From the NCBI GenBank assembly GCA_024397935.1, contig CP073743.1:2232001-2296000 (forward strand): DNA of 64,000 bases. The letters are read 5' to 3'. The stretch comes from a bacterium SCSIO 12844. GTDB taxonomy: Bacteria; Pseudomonadota; Gammaproteobacteria; Francisellales; Francisellaceae. The notes below the pieces were generated by a model, which did not search any database, had not been told where the DNA came from, and saw only the letters and a list, made by a program, of their open reading frames with translations. This document shows positions 38,553-48,288 of the stretch, in pieces (positions within the stretch are counted from its first letter, which is position 1; every line of letters begins with the position of its first letter). A program made the position numbers and the translations under genes.

Positions 38553-39565
38553 ACCTCCTTAGCTAATAACAGAGCTAAAGGTATAAGGTATTGATATGGA
38601 TTCTCAATAACAGTTGAACCTTCCATTTGAATCATTAAATATTCAAAGGGATTAAATAACTTGATTTCTTGATCCAATACTGATGATAAAGATATGCTTA
38701 TATCAGCTAATGTGGGAACATCACCACAGAGATAAATTGATAGATTATTTATAGATCCCTCAACTGCAGATTGTGCCATATTTAACGTTCTTTTTAACCA
38801 AGGCAACTGTGCATTAATTAAATTATCATCCTCATATACTATTGGAGTCATTTCACAAAATGTTGGTATTTGATTATAAATTAACAAAGTCACAACAATG
38901 GATGATTTTTTAAAATCTATTAATATAACTGGCTGTTTTTCAGATAATTTAATTGACCATAATGTCTGATAGATTAAACGATAAAGTGCATAGTGATATA
39001 CATCAAGTGTTGCAAGTTGCATATTAATCAGTTTTGATAAATCAATATATTGAGAGACTATATCTCGATGAGCTGCCACAAATAATAAAGCATCTTTTTT
39101 TTGATCCGATAATGAGTGAACAATTTGATAGTCATAATAAATCTGATTGGGTTGATATGAAAAATAAGTTTCAATGCTCTGTAATACTTTCTCTTCCAGT
39201 AAATCCTCTTCTAAGTGTTTGTCTACCTGAACACTCTGACTAATAATACGATTAACAGGTAATGATAATGACATAACGCCTGGCTTTATACTATTTTTTA
39301 AGAATAACTGTGAGATAACCGAAGCTAAAGACGTATTATTTTGAATTTTATCAGCTTGAAATACTGGTTCAGTTAAATTGGCTGTATCTATGTTTAATAA
39401 TTGATACTGGCCATTTTTAAGTCTTCTCATACATAGCATATGTACTTGATCATCAGTAATTTCTAATGCTGTGTTTATTTGAGCCGACTGTCCTATAAAT
39501 TCATCATAAATTAGTGATGCAATATTCTTAACATAGGCTTCAGATCTATTTAACCAACCATTCAT
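38549..39565 (-). CDS. pilM: Type IV pilus assembly protein PilM
   Basis: A 338-residue cytoplasmic actin-like ATPase that docks to PilN and begins the pilMNOPQ operon. Sequence conservation is low, with GVMSLSLPVNRIISQ and LIDFKKSSIVVTLL marking the actin-like halves. Position and coupling identify it better than motifs. Upstream is about 130 bases of AT-rich sequence that should contain the operon promoter, then an MFS gene reading the same way. Pilus motor and pilin genes are not in this window. Confidence 0.87.
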   Translation of the reverse strand: MNGWLNRSEAYVKNIASLIYDEFIGQSAQINTALEITDDQVHMLCMRRLKNGQYQLLNIDTANLTEPVFQADKIQNNTSLASVISQLFLKNSIKPGVMSLSLPVNRIISQSVQVDKHLEEDLLEEKVLQSIETYFSYQPNQIYYDYQIVHSLSDQKKDALLFVAAHRDIVSQYIDLSKLINMQLATLDVYHYALYRLIYQTLWSIKLSEKQPVILIDFKKSSIVVTLLIYNQIPTFCEMTPIVYEDDNLINAQLPWLKRTLNMAQSAVEGSINNLSIYLCGDVPTLADISISLSSVLDQEIKLFNPFEYLMIQMEGSTVIENPYQYLIPLALLLAKEV

Positions 39566-39694
39566 GCTATTATCTCATTATATTTCAATTAAAAGCATAG
39601 TTGATAAAATACATTTTTACAAATAGAACAGCCTATTAAAATTTAAAAATACTTTTTATAATTTAAATATGTAAATTAGGTATTTAATTTACTT

Positions 39695-40930
39695 TTAAAT
39701 TTCTGATATTACTGTATCTGTCATCACCTGAGTTTGTTTTGGCATTAAGTATAAATACCCCACAATAAAACTTAGTAATGATGATACAAATAGAATAACT
39801 ACCATATGCAGTAATGTTGGTAATACCAAAGCTGCAATAAAGCTTAATAAAAATACACCGCCCATTTGAAGCGCGCCATATAACGCACCAGCTGCACCTT
39901 TATTCTTATCAAATAAATTCAAGGCACTGGCACCACTTGTTGGTAAAACAAAACCCGTACCAAGATAAAATACTGCCATAATTATAACTAAAACACTAAA
40001 GCTAACACTAACAGATAAGACTAACCCCAATAAAATAAGTGAAGAAACAAACATAATGGTTAACCCTAGAACAATAATCGCATCAGATTTCATAAAGCGC
40101 ATTAAAACTGCTGAACAAATTAATCTACTTAAGATAATAATACCCAGTAATGACGTTGAGATAATACCAAACTGAAATGCAGTAAAGCCATATTGATTAA
40201 TCAATACAAATGATCCAATTGCATCAAAAATAACACTACCTCCTAATGAGACAACAATACAAAGCATATAGACTAAAAATAATTTATTTTTACCAATCGT
40301 TATGTAATTGTTAATCAAATATTTAGCGTGTAAGGCATGCTTATTTTTCTGATCAATTGTCTCTGGTAATTTAAAAATAACAGTAACAACAAGAATAACT
40401 GCAAAAATAGCCATAAAAATAAAATTGCCATGCCAGCCAAAGCCGTTTTGTAATGCACCACCAATTAATGGTGAGACAGCTGGCGCCATTGAAAAGAAAA
40501 TACTCATCCAAGCAATTATTTGTAAAAACTGCTCTTTTGATACTGAATCTTGAATTACAGTTCTAGCTAATACAATCAAAGCACCTGCACCTAGGCCCTG
40601 AATACCACGGCCTATAATTAGCGCATATATATTAGGTGCAAAAGCACATAATAAAGAGCCTATAAGAAAAACAATTGCACCAAACAAAACCACAGGTTTC
40701 CTACCATATTTATCTGATGCAGGTCCATAAGCTAACTGTGAAAATGCTAACACAAGTAAAAAGCTTGAAATTGTCATACGTGACAGTGATGAACCCACAT
40801 CAAAATAAGTAGTAATCGCTGGTAATGATGGTGTATACATCAATGCACCAAAAAAGTACGCACAAGCAAGCATAATCGATAATATCGTCATTTTAACGAT
40901 TCCAAATGATTTTTGATTCGTTTGCTGCAT
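39695..40930 (-). CDS. MFS drug-resistance transporter, Bcr/CflA type
   Basis: A 411-residue 12-helix exporter. The family signatures are LPAITTYFDVGSSLSRMTIS, the loop 2-3 motif GPASDKYGRKPVVLFGA, and GRGIQGLGAGALIVLARTVI with the drug-export motif C region. It is divergent from a TetR-type gene with two operator-like palindromes between, the typical layout for an exporter induced by its substrate. The drug is unknown. Confidence 0.88.
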   Translation of the reverse strand: MQQTNQKSFGIVKMTILSIMLACAYFFGALMYTPSLPAITTYFDVGSSLSRMTISSFLLVLAFSQLAYGPASDKYGRKPVVLFGAIVFLIGSLLCAFAPNIYALIIGRGIQGLGAGALIVLARTVIQDSVSKEQFLQIIAWMSIFFSMAPAVSPLIGGALQNGFGWHGNFIFMAIFAVILVVTVIFKLPETIDQKNKHALHAKYLINNYITIGKNKLFLVYMLCIVVSLGGSVIFDAIGSFVLINQYGFTAFQFGIISTSLLGIIILSRLICSAVLMRFMKSDAIIVLGLTIMFVSSLILLGLVLSVSVSFSVLVIIMAVFYLGTGFVLPTSGASALNLFDKNKGAAGALYGALQMGGVFLLSFIAALVLPTLLHMVVILFVSSLLSFIVGYLYLMPKQTQVMTDTVISEI

Positions 40931-40979
40931 TGTACTTTCCTCATTTTTATTGTTATTTAACGTAATATTTACCGTTTAA

Positions 40980-41026
40980 TTGAACGAATGTTCAACTATA
41001 GTAACACTGATTGAACGATCGTTCAA
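40980..41026. promoter_or_regulatory. Two TetR-type operator palindromes
   Basis: TTGAACGAATGTTCAA (40980-40995, imperfect at the centre) and TTGAACGATCGTTCAA (41011-41026, perfect) lie 31 bases apart, centre to centre, in the divergent MFS/TetR intergenic region. Three helical turns would place them on the same face of DNA. This is the expected operator pair of the adjacent regulator. Confidence 0.8.
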
Positions 41027-41101
41027 TAAATTTTCTTCATTTTTTTTTACTTTTGATATATCCTTAGCAATAACTTTAAACTTAAGGTATTGTTTATCTT
41101 T

Positions 41102-41692
41102 ATGAAAACAAATGAGAATCAAACACAAACAAAAATTATCACCTCAGCAAAAAAACTATTTGTTAAAAATGGGTTTAATGGCACATCCATTCGAGATATT
41201 GCCAAAGATGCTAAAGTTCAAGTTTCTTTGATTTATCACTATTATGAAAATAAAACAGCACTTTGGAAGGCTGTAAAAGAAGCGTTATTTACTCAAGAAT
41301 TAGTTCAATCTTTAACTGAGTGTACTGAAGTAGATCACTTTAAAGATTATTTAGATCGCTTTATTCGCTTACGTTTTGAAGTGTATTTTAATAATCCAGA
41401 AATACTAAGGTTAATTGATTGGCAGCGATTAGAAGATAATGATGAACTCATTGGTATTAGAAGCTATAGTCATAATAGTATTTGGCAGAATTTAGAGAAT
41501 ATTATCCATAAATTTCAACAAGATGGACAAGTCATTAAAAAGTACCCACCGAAATATATCCTTTTAACAATTAATTCAGCAATTTTTGCGCCATTTATGC
41601 ATAGTTATAAATTTGACTCTCAAGCGGAAAGAGAAGCTTTTGTTACCATGACAATTGACTCAATGGAGCGTGCGTTTGGGGTTATTAATTGA
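41102..41692 (+). CDS. TetR-family repressor
   Basis: A roughly 196-residue regulator. I choose ATG 41102 over TTG 41090. The N-terminal helix-turn-helix reads SAKKLFVKNGFNGTSIRDIAK, then DAKVQVSLIYHYYENKTALW (about 17-60). The C-terminal ligand domain is variable. It is divergent from an MFS exporter, with two matching palindromes between, so it probably represses both. The ligand is unknown. Confidence 0.9.
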   Translation: MKTNENQTQTKIITSAKKLFVKNGFNGTSIRDIAKDAKVQVSLIYHYYENKTALWKAVKEALFTQELVQSLTECTEVDHFKDYLDRFIRLRFEVYFNNPEILRLIDWQRLEDNDELIGIRSYSHNSIWQNLENIIHKFQQDGQVIKKYPPKYILLTINSAIFAPFMHSYKFDSQAEREAFVTMTIDSMERAFGVIN

Positions 41693-41728
41693 TATTCAAT
41701 AAAGATATTTATGTACAAAAATCAATTA

Positions 41729-42220
41729 TTACCCACCAAATGCTTTACTAGCATTTGGGCTTACACTTGGCGCACTTCCTGAACTTGCTGATGCTGCTAA
41801 AAATGGCATTGTAGGATTCTTAGCACCTGCAAAATTAGCTTGCACATTATTTATAAAGTTATCATTTTGATTGTATTTTTCTTTCTGGGCTAAATGTAGC
41901 ACAACCCCTAATATAAGCCCTGGAACACCAAGTTTACTTATTGCTTGATTAAATGCATGATCACTTTTCTTTTGAGCATCTATATTTTTTTCAGCATTAG
42001 TAAGAAAAGCTTTTTGTAAATTAACATTAGAAGGATCCTGCTTCAATGCCTTATATACATCAATTTGTGCTTGATTTCCATCAAATAATTTATCTTCAAC
42101 CAAGCGATCAACTCGGTCAGAATCTTTCTTAGTTAAAGGAATCCCACTACGGATATTAGCCATATATTGACTTAATTCTTTTACTTCATCTACCGACAAT
42201 TTTGATTTTGTTTTTCCCAC
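41729..42220 (-). CDS. Uncharacterised 163-residue protein downstream of dotA
   Basis: No family recognised. The start is GTG 42220-42218, seven bases after AAGGAG. The protein is polar with one moderately hydrophobic stretch (about 97-112: KLGVPGLILGVVLHLAQ) and a low-complexity Ser/Ala/Pro tail (AASASSGSAPSVSPNASKAF). It follows dotA by 64 bases in the same direction, after icmV-dotA, so it may share their transcript. It could be an accessory factor or substrate of the secretion system. It does not look like IcmW or IcmX, which follow icmV in Legionella. Confidence 0.65.
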   Translation of the reverse strand: MGKTKSKLSVDEVKELSQYMANIRSGIPLTKKDSDRVDRLVEDKLFDGNQAQIDVYKALKQDPSNVNLQKAFLTNAEKNIDAQKKSDHAFNQAISKLGVPGLILGVVLHLAQKEKYNQNDNFINNVQANFAGAKNPTMPFLAASASSGSAPSVSPNASKAFGG

Positions 42221-42284
42221 AACCTATCTCCTTACCCGCTTATTTAAATATAACCTACACATAACTATTTATTTAAAACCTATA

Positions 42285-45275
42285 TTAAACCATCATTGCT
42301 GCTTCACCAGCCTGTTTGGCTGTATTAGCAGAATCATTTGAAATTGCCATATTACGCTGCGCAGTTGACTGAGATACATCTTTTTGACCTTGTGCATAAG
42401 ACGATGTATAAGATTTCTCAGCTTCAATACCTTGTGTCATTGATTGACCACCTGCCTGAGCAGCACCTTGTGAGTATTGCGCACCAGCACCTTTAAATTC
42501 TTGAATTTCAGCTTCACCTGCACGCTCACCACGTGTATTACCAATCCATTGTAAGACCTTATCAGGAATTACATAGATCAATGAGAAACACTTCATAAAT
42601 GCCATTGACAAGAACGTTGCATATAAGAAGATGATCATACAAGAGAACACACCACGTGCATAACCAGCCGCATCTGTACCGTCAGATACTGGCATTAGAT
42701 TTAATAGTGAGTCAGTAATGGCATGGAAGCCCTCTGCTGAATACTGAATTACTACATAGGTTAGACCAATACCAAAGATCATACCTAAGATCATAAATAC
42801 AGGTCTTAATACCAAGTTCATACAAATTTGAATACCTGGCTCTGACTTACCAAAGACTTCATGACCCTCAGGATAAACCAAACCAAGAGAAACAAATGGC
42901 GCTGCTGCCATTGCTTCAATAACTAATAACAACCAAGCAGTTTTACCAGCCCAGAATAGAATATATGGTGTTAATGGTATAATTAATGAGAATGATATAC
43001 CAATACTAAAGATACTCGATAAAACAAATAAGACTAAAGGCAACCACATTAAACTTAATGAGAAGGTTGCTAATTGCATGGTTACATCAAACATTGCTTT
43101 AGCAAATTCAAGGTTCGTTTGCGCCGAGAATGTACTACTAAATAAGCCTAATGTAAATGCATTTGCTACCGCATAACCTTTAGCATTATCTTCAGCCTGA
43201 CCAAACTGCTGCTTGGCTGAGTTTTGAATCTGTTGTAACTCATCTTTTGCATGAGAGAAGATACCAATCATACTATTGATTGTACCTTCAATTAATGCCA
43301 TACCAACAGCTTGAACATTTTGGACCATACTAAAGTTTTGTGCTGCAAATGGAGCATCTGGATCAGCAGGAGTACCAATATTATAAATTTGATCTAATAA
43401 GCCACCAGCTTCACCAGCACTTGTATTAGTACCTAGCATATTGAAAATTTTTGTTAATAGCTGCTGTGCTGGGTCTGTTACATTTGCAGTATCAATTGGA
43501 TCTTTATTGGCACCAAAATCCACCCCATTTGCATAAAAGAATGAGAATAGATTTAGTGTTGGTATAATAATTGTATTTGTTAAGTTTGCAACATTTGCCC
43601 TAGTACTAGCAGGAATATCATCTGGTTTTGTCGTATCAGAGATATTGTATGTTGAGTAAACTGAGTTAGTTAACGAGTAAATAATATACAAATAATTCGC
43701 ATACTGATATTGCATACCATCAGTTAACAAGGAATTTACTTCAGCATGCAACTGCGTTGGAGTATATCCACTTAATAGTTTACTCGAATCTGCATTATCA
43801 ATCATTTTATTAAATAAATCTCTAACATTACTCATTGAAGTTGCAAATGAGCCACTATTATTTAACTGGCCATTTTGCTGATAAGTTGCTAAATCAGTCA
43901 TCTTAGCAACATGTTCATATTTAGAGTCATTTAATGGTTTAAATGAAACATCTGCACCTGAAAGTAAGTCTGAGATTGAATTTGAATTCTCTACATAGTG
44001 TACATCAATCTCACTATAATCTACAGGTATTGAAGTTTGGTTCGCAACCTTACTTGCAGCAGTAGATAATTTCTCAAAATTATTATATAAATTTTGTAAA
44101 TTTTCACTTAAAGCATTATCAAACTGCAAATAAATCTCATCAGCTGTCCACCAACCATCAGTTTTAGCAATTTGGCATATATTATTTGGGTCTTCAGAAC
44201 ACTCTTGAGTTACAGAGCCTGATTGAGTTTCTAAATAATTAATAATTGCTGTAGATGTGCCAGACATTGTATCTGCACCGTACTGATTTAATCCATTAGG
44301 GGTTGTAACTAAATTCACGCCTAAATATTGAGAGTTGCCTCCAGCGTTATATTGATTTAGGATACCTTGCACATCTTGATAAGTTGGCTGACCATACATC
44401 TGATTAACTTTAAATGAACCAATCCAATCAGTTGTATTTAATTGAAACTGAACGTAATTATCTCCTTCAACTTTAGACCAAGAAGTCAAGCCTTGACCTA
44501 AAATAGAAGAATAATCAGCAAATGGTTTATTGCTTTCATTACCAACTTCTACAGCATCCGCCATTGGTGCTTGATAAGCTTTAACAAAACCACCTGTTGC
44601 TGCAGTAGAGTAATTTACTTTACAAGTTATTAACTCAGAATCTTTTTCTTCTGTTTTATAACCAGTTAATGTTTTATTACCTTGAGCATCTGTTGTATAT
44701 TGAGGCACTTTGACCGTAACGGTACTAGGTGCTTTTGTACAGGCAGGTGAGCTACCTGTATAAAATAGATTAGTATCTAATAAGTTTTGAGTTAAGTTAC
44801 TCATCATATAAGTTGCAAGATAAGTATCAATATTATTAGAAACCTCAGAGCTAACTACTGGCGGGACATTACCATCTACAACTTGATCTACAACATTACT
44901 CCAAACGTAATCTGCAAATGAAATACCGGCTGTTACCATAGCAAAAATCAAATATTGAGCTACACAATAACCTGTACTAAATGGAACTGCACAAATTGTT
45001 CCAAAGATAGCTCTTAATGAAATCCAGTGGCCACTCCAATTTTTACCTAGAAATTGACCATCTCTTGCTGTATTAATCGTACCAATAATGATAATGAACG
45101 CATAAAGCACAAAAGTAATAGCTAAAAGGCCTGTGTTAAAATTTTGAAATGTAACACTAAATAAGGTGGTATTTACATGTGTTAAAAGATTGGTAACATC
45201 ACCACCAAAAATAGTTGTTAATACCTCTTGCGACTTATCACCAACTGGTACTGTTCCCCAAATTGTTGAACTCAT
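42285..45275 (-). CDS. dotA: Dot/Icm inner-membrane protein DotA
   Basis: A 996-residue polytopic protein essential to Dot/Icm secretion; the Legionella protein is 1048 residues. Two helices near the start (about 47-70 and 95-120, containing RDGQFLGKNWSGHWISLRAI) resemble the Legionella region after its leader. A large periplasmic part (about 130-670) and a C-terminal group of helices (about 720-920) follow, then a Gln/Ala-rich tail. The start is firmly set by GGGGG seven bases before ATG and a four-base overlap with icmV. It leaves no room for a signal peptide, whereas Legionella DotA has a cleaved leader. Confidence 0.93.
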   Translation of the reverse strand: MSSTIWGTVPVGDKSQEVLTTIFGGDVTNLLTHVNTTLFSVTFQNFNTGLLAITFVLYAFIIIIGTINTARDGQFLGKNWSGHWISLRAIFGTICAVPFSTGYCVAQYLIFAMVTAGISFADYVWSNVVDQVVDGNVPPVVSSEVSNNIDTYLATYMMSNLTQNLLDTNLFYTGSSPACTKAPSTVTVKVPQYTTDAQGNKTLTGYKTEEKDSELITCKVNYSTAATGGFVKAYQAPMADAVEVGNESNKPFADYSSILGQGLTSWSKVEGDNYVQFQLNTTDWIGSFKVNQMYGQPTYQDVQGILNQYNAGGNSQYLGVNLVTTPNGLNQYGADTMSGTSTAIINYLETQSGSVTQECSEDPNNICQIAKTDGWWTADEIYLQFDNALSENLQNLYNNFEKLSTAASKVANQTSIPVDYSEIDVHYVENSNSISDLLSGADVSFKPLNDSKYEHVAKMTDLATYQQNGQLNNSGSFATSMSNVRDLFNKMIDNADSSKLLSGYTPTQLHAEVNSLLTDGMQYQYANYLYIIYSLTNSVYSTYNISDTTKPDDIPASTRANVANLTNTIIIPTLNLFSFFYANGVDFGANKDPIDTANVTDPAQQLLTKIFNMLGTNTSAGEAGGLLDQIYNIGTPADPDAPFAAQNFSMVQNVQAVGMALIEGTINSMIGIFSHAKDELQQIQNSAKQQFGQAEDNAKGYAVANAFTLGLFSSTFSAQTNLEFAKAMFDVTMQLATFSLSLMWLPLVLFVLSSIFSIGISFSLIIPLTPYILFWAGKTAWLLLVIEAMAAAPFVSLGLVYPEGHEVFGKSEPGIQICMNLVLRPVFMILGMIFGIGLTYVVIQYSAEGFHAITDSLLNLMPVSDGTDAAGYARGVFSCMIIFLYATFLSMAFMKCFSLIYVIPDKVLQWIGNTRGERAGEAEIQEFKGAGAQYSQGAAQAGGQSMTQGIEAEKSYTSSYAQGQKDVSQSTAQRNMAISNDSANTAKQAGEAAMMV

Positions 45276-45706
45276 AGTTTAGCCCCCTTATTACCTAATA
45301 AAGAGTTAAACCATTCACCTACAGTACAACCTAATTTTTTACTTTTAATTTGAAACGCCCAAAAATGATATTTAAACGCATGCGCTAAAAACATTAATGA
45401 TGCAGCAGCACCAACAATTGCGCCAAGTTGATAGCCTTTATAAAACAATGAAATTGTATATAGCAATACAATAATACCAATTACACCAAAAAAGCGATAT
45501 AAAAAGGTAAATGTCGCTAAATTATCACGTAATTTCTTATCAGTAATTCCACGAGCAGCTAAATCTTCAAACTCGCATGGGTCTTGTTCTTTATCAATTT
45601 TAAATAAAGTTTTAACCAAACGATATAAGAAAAATTGCTGGCGCTTGATCCCATCAAAGTCAGTCATTTTTCTTGCTGCTGTTCTTGTGCGTTTAAACCA
45701 GGCCAT
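45272..45706 (-). CDS. icmV: Dot/Icm protein IcmV
   Basis: A small inner-membrane component, about 144 residues (Legionella 151). ATG 45706-45704 (MAWFKRTRTAARKM) follows GGGAG by eight bases and is preferred over an in-frame GTG five codons upstream. Two predicted helices (about 70-86 and 90-112) follow a charged cytoplasmic N-terminus. It is immediately upstream of dotA with a four-base overlap, as icmV and dotA are neighbours in other Dot/Icm regions (there often divergent). Identification rests on both similarity and context. Confidence 0.85.
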   Translation of the reverse strand: MAWFKRTRTAARKMTDFDGIKRQQFFLYRLVKTLFKIDKEQDPCEFEDLAARGITDKKLRDNLATFTFLYRFFGVIGIIVLLYTISLFYKGYQLGAIVGAAASLMFLAHAFKYHFWAFQIKSKKLGCTVGEWFNSLLGNKGAKL

Positions 45707-45780
45707 TGTTGTTGCTCCCACCTATTTTTATTTATTAAATTTATTATGTTGTTCTATTTAAACTTTTACTTTTAAATTTC

Positions 45781-48288
45781 TTAAAATCTATCCCCAGTCA
45801 TTCGTTCTACACTATTTTGACTAGATTTTTGCTTCATATCTTGTTGAGCTGTATAAAATAAAGTCATTGGAGATGATTGAGGTGCTGTACCAATTACTGC
45901 TCGTCTTTCATGCTTAAACTCATCATTCAATACTTTTTGAAATAGTTTAAAGTTTTCAGTATTATTAACTGCATCTTCAGGATAGGCATAATGAATTTGA
46001 TCTTTAGTGTAGTGCTTTGCTTTTAACTCTTGAAAGAATTTTCGATATTCACCTTCAGTATTTGCAAAAGCATAAACCTTTTGATTGTCATTTGTTTTAT
46101 CAACTACTCGATCAACTGCATCAACCATAGCTTTAGCAGTATATTTATTAAGCGTTCCGTTTTGACTAATATCCCTAACTATAATACCATCACTTTTATC
46201 TGCTTGCTTAATTTCAATTTGAACGTTTTTTTCAGGATTTTTATCTTTTTTCTCTAAACGATATAGTTTTGCATCTTTGTGATCTTCTCCTGAACGTATT
46301 GGAGACATATCTTTATCATACACTTTAAAATCATATTTTTTTGATGCAAATAAATTTGTTTGCTTTCCTTTACCATCATCTGTTAGATCTTCTTTAATTG
46401 CTTTAAATATATCAGCATGCTTACTAAAGTTTGTTTTAAGAAAAGCACTTTTAACTTCTGAATATGTTTGTTGAAGATAATTTTTATGATGATCATGATA
46501 AGCTCCTTGCCAAGTATTTCTTTCCCCCTCAGGTAAAGCATCAATCAACTCATAAAGTCTGTGTTGAGCCGCTTTATTTAAATTAAAGTGCAATAGCTTA
46601 GCTTTATCTTGATGAGTTAAAGCAGTTCCACTTGACTCGCCATCTGCTGTTGCATTCATTATTGCACCTAGTGCAGTTGAATCATATTGCTTTTTATATT
46701 TTGCCGTATCTCGTGCAGCATCATCCCCAATATAGATATCACTTGTATCATTTGGATCAAAGTATATTTTCAGTTCTGAAATATTTTTACCTTTAATAGC
46801 TGCATGAGCTTGATAGCAATTAGCAAACTCTACTTGCCATGGCTTAGAGCCATCTTTAACAGCATTAAAAATGGCATCACGTTTTAATTTTTTTTCTGGT
46901 TCACTACCACCAAGAATATCTTCATATAATTTTTTGCCAGAAACATCTGTCCAATCATTTAATGGAGAGGTAAACCCAGTCGGAGCCTGAGCAATATTTC
47001 CAAAATAGATTTTTCCTTGGACATTTAAGTGAAGGTCTGATTGCAAATCACCAATTTCAGCAGTTTTAAGTTGAGGCTTGGCTGCTGTATCTAATATACT
47101 GTCATAATCTTTACGTGCATTGGCTTGCCAAGCCTTGCCTTGGTCTAACCCATCATATAATTTTTTTAATGTATCGGCAGTATCACCTGCTGCACTAAGT
47201 TTACTAAAAAGGTCTGAACCATCATCTTTTGCTAGATTAACTTTAGCATAGCCTGCTGGAGCAGCATCCCCAACATAAATACTTTTCTTATCTTCACTTA
47301 AATATACTTTGTTTTGAACGTTTCCAGCAAAGTTATCTTCAGCAGCCATTGTTGCCAGAGTAGTTGTAAAAACCTTTTCTTGATAAGCAGTAATAAATTC
47401 ATTTTGCCATGGAACTCTCTGGTCTGCTGGCTTACTTATAATTTGATCATAAACTGTTTTTCTCTGTTCATCACTTGTCAATTTAGTAGAAAATAACTCA
47501 CCACCACTAGTAATTCCATTACCTATCGCGGTAGTAAAACCTTGTGGTGCATCAGCTTGATCTCCAAAAAAGACACTCTTACCATCAGCAGTAAAATGTA
47601 ATTTATCATCTAAATTACCGATAACTGCAGCATTATGTAGCTGAGTCTTGGCTTGTGCTGTTACATGCTCTTGGTACTTATCAACAAACTCCTTACGCCA
47701 ATGTGTTGAAACCCCTCCATTATATAATTGATCATTTAATGTTTTTAATCTGGCTTCTTTTGGCTCATCACCAGCCATGATCTTTGTATATAATGCTGCG
47801 CCAGTAGCTGCATCATCAATATCAAGCTGAACAAAACCCTCAGGTTTCTGTCCAGTCTCACCAACATAGATTGATTTGCCATCAGGGCTAAAATGAATTT
47901 TTTCTTTTAAGTCACCATGCTGTAAATTATTCTGCCCTTCCATAGATACTTTAGCTGCAGCTGTTACTTCAGCTTCAAAATCTGCTTTAAATTGTATAAC
48001 CCAATCAAGGCTATCTAGTCTAGCATTAGTATTATCTTCTTCAGCTGCATTATCTACTAATAATTTATAAAGGATTTTCTTATGTTCAGCATTAAAATTA
48101 GCAGCACCAATTAACGGAGCCCCATTGTTAATTTGAACATTAGTATGGCCACCCTCTGCAACATCTGCATTTAAGATTGTAATTGCACTACTATTATCAG
48201 CAATTTTAAGCCATAATCCAGCTCCACCTCGCCATGCTCCAGCATCTTTTAAAATATTTAAAAACTGACCTGGATTAGTATAAGCCAT
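45781..48288 (-). CDS. Tandem-repeat protein beside icmV-dotA (effector candidate)
   Basis: An 835-residue soluble protein with no known family. About five tandem units of 90-100 residues occupy residues 126-640, starting near 126, 226, 324, 415 and 504, with a divergent unit before them. Each opens with a strand pair such as KIHFSPDGKSIYVGE, KLHFTADGKSVFFGD, KVYLSEDKKSIYVGD or DLHLNVQGKIYFGN, then P-x-G-F/Y. Each ends with a helix such as PWQNEFITAYQEK or PWQVEFANCYQAH. The C-terminal region (about 640-835) is different and polar, ending in SVERMTGDRF. ATG 48288 follows AGGGGCG. The location next to secretion genes and the repeats favour a Dot/Icm substrate; this is inference. Confidence 0.8.
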   Translation of the reverse strand: MAYTNPGQFLNILKDAGAWRGGAGLWLKIADNSSAITILNADVAEGGHTNVQINNGAPLIGAANFNAEHKKILYKLLVDNAAEEDNTNARLDSLDWVIQFKADFEAEVTAAAKVSMEGQNNLQHGDLKEKIHFSPDGKSIYVGETGQKPEGFVQLDIDDAATGAALYTKIMAGDEPKEARLKTLNDQLYNGGVSTHWRKEFVDKYQEHVTAQAKTQLHNAAVIGNLDDKLHFTADGKSVFFGDQADAPQGFTTAIGNGITSGGELFSTKLTSDEQRKTVYDQIISKPADQRVPWQNEFITAYQEKVFTTTLATMAAEDNFAGNVQNKVYLSEDKKSIYVGDAAPAGYAKVNLAKDDGSDLFSKLSAAGDTADTLKKLYDGLDQGKAWQANARKDYDSILDTAAKPQLKTAEIGDLQSDLHLNVQGKIYFGNIAQAPTGFTSPLNDWTDVSGKKLYEDILGGSEPEKKLKRDAIFNAVKDGSKPWQVEFANCYQAHAAIKGKNISELKIYFDPNDTSDIYIGDDAARDTAKYKKQYDSTALGAIMNATADGESSGTALTHQDKAKLLHFNLNKAAQHRLYELIDALPEGERNTWQGAYHDHHKNYLQQTYSEVKSAFLKTNFSKHADIFKAIKEDLTDDGKGKQTNLFASKKYDFKVYDKDMSPIRSGEDHKDAKLYRLEKKDKNPEKNVQIEIKQADKSDGIIVRDISQNGTLNKYTAKAMVDAVDRVVDKTNDNQKVYAFANTEGEYRKFFQELKAKHYTKDQIHYAYPEDAVNNTENFKLFQKVLNDEFKHERRAVIGTAPQSSPMTLFYTAQQDMKQKSSQNSVERMTGDRF

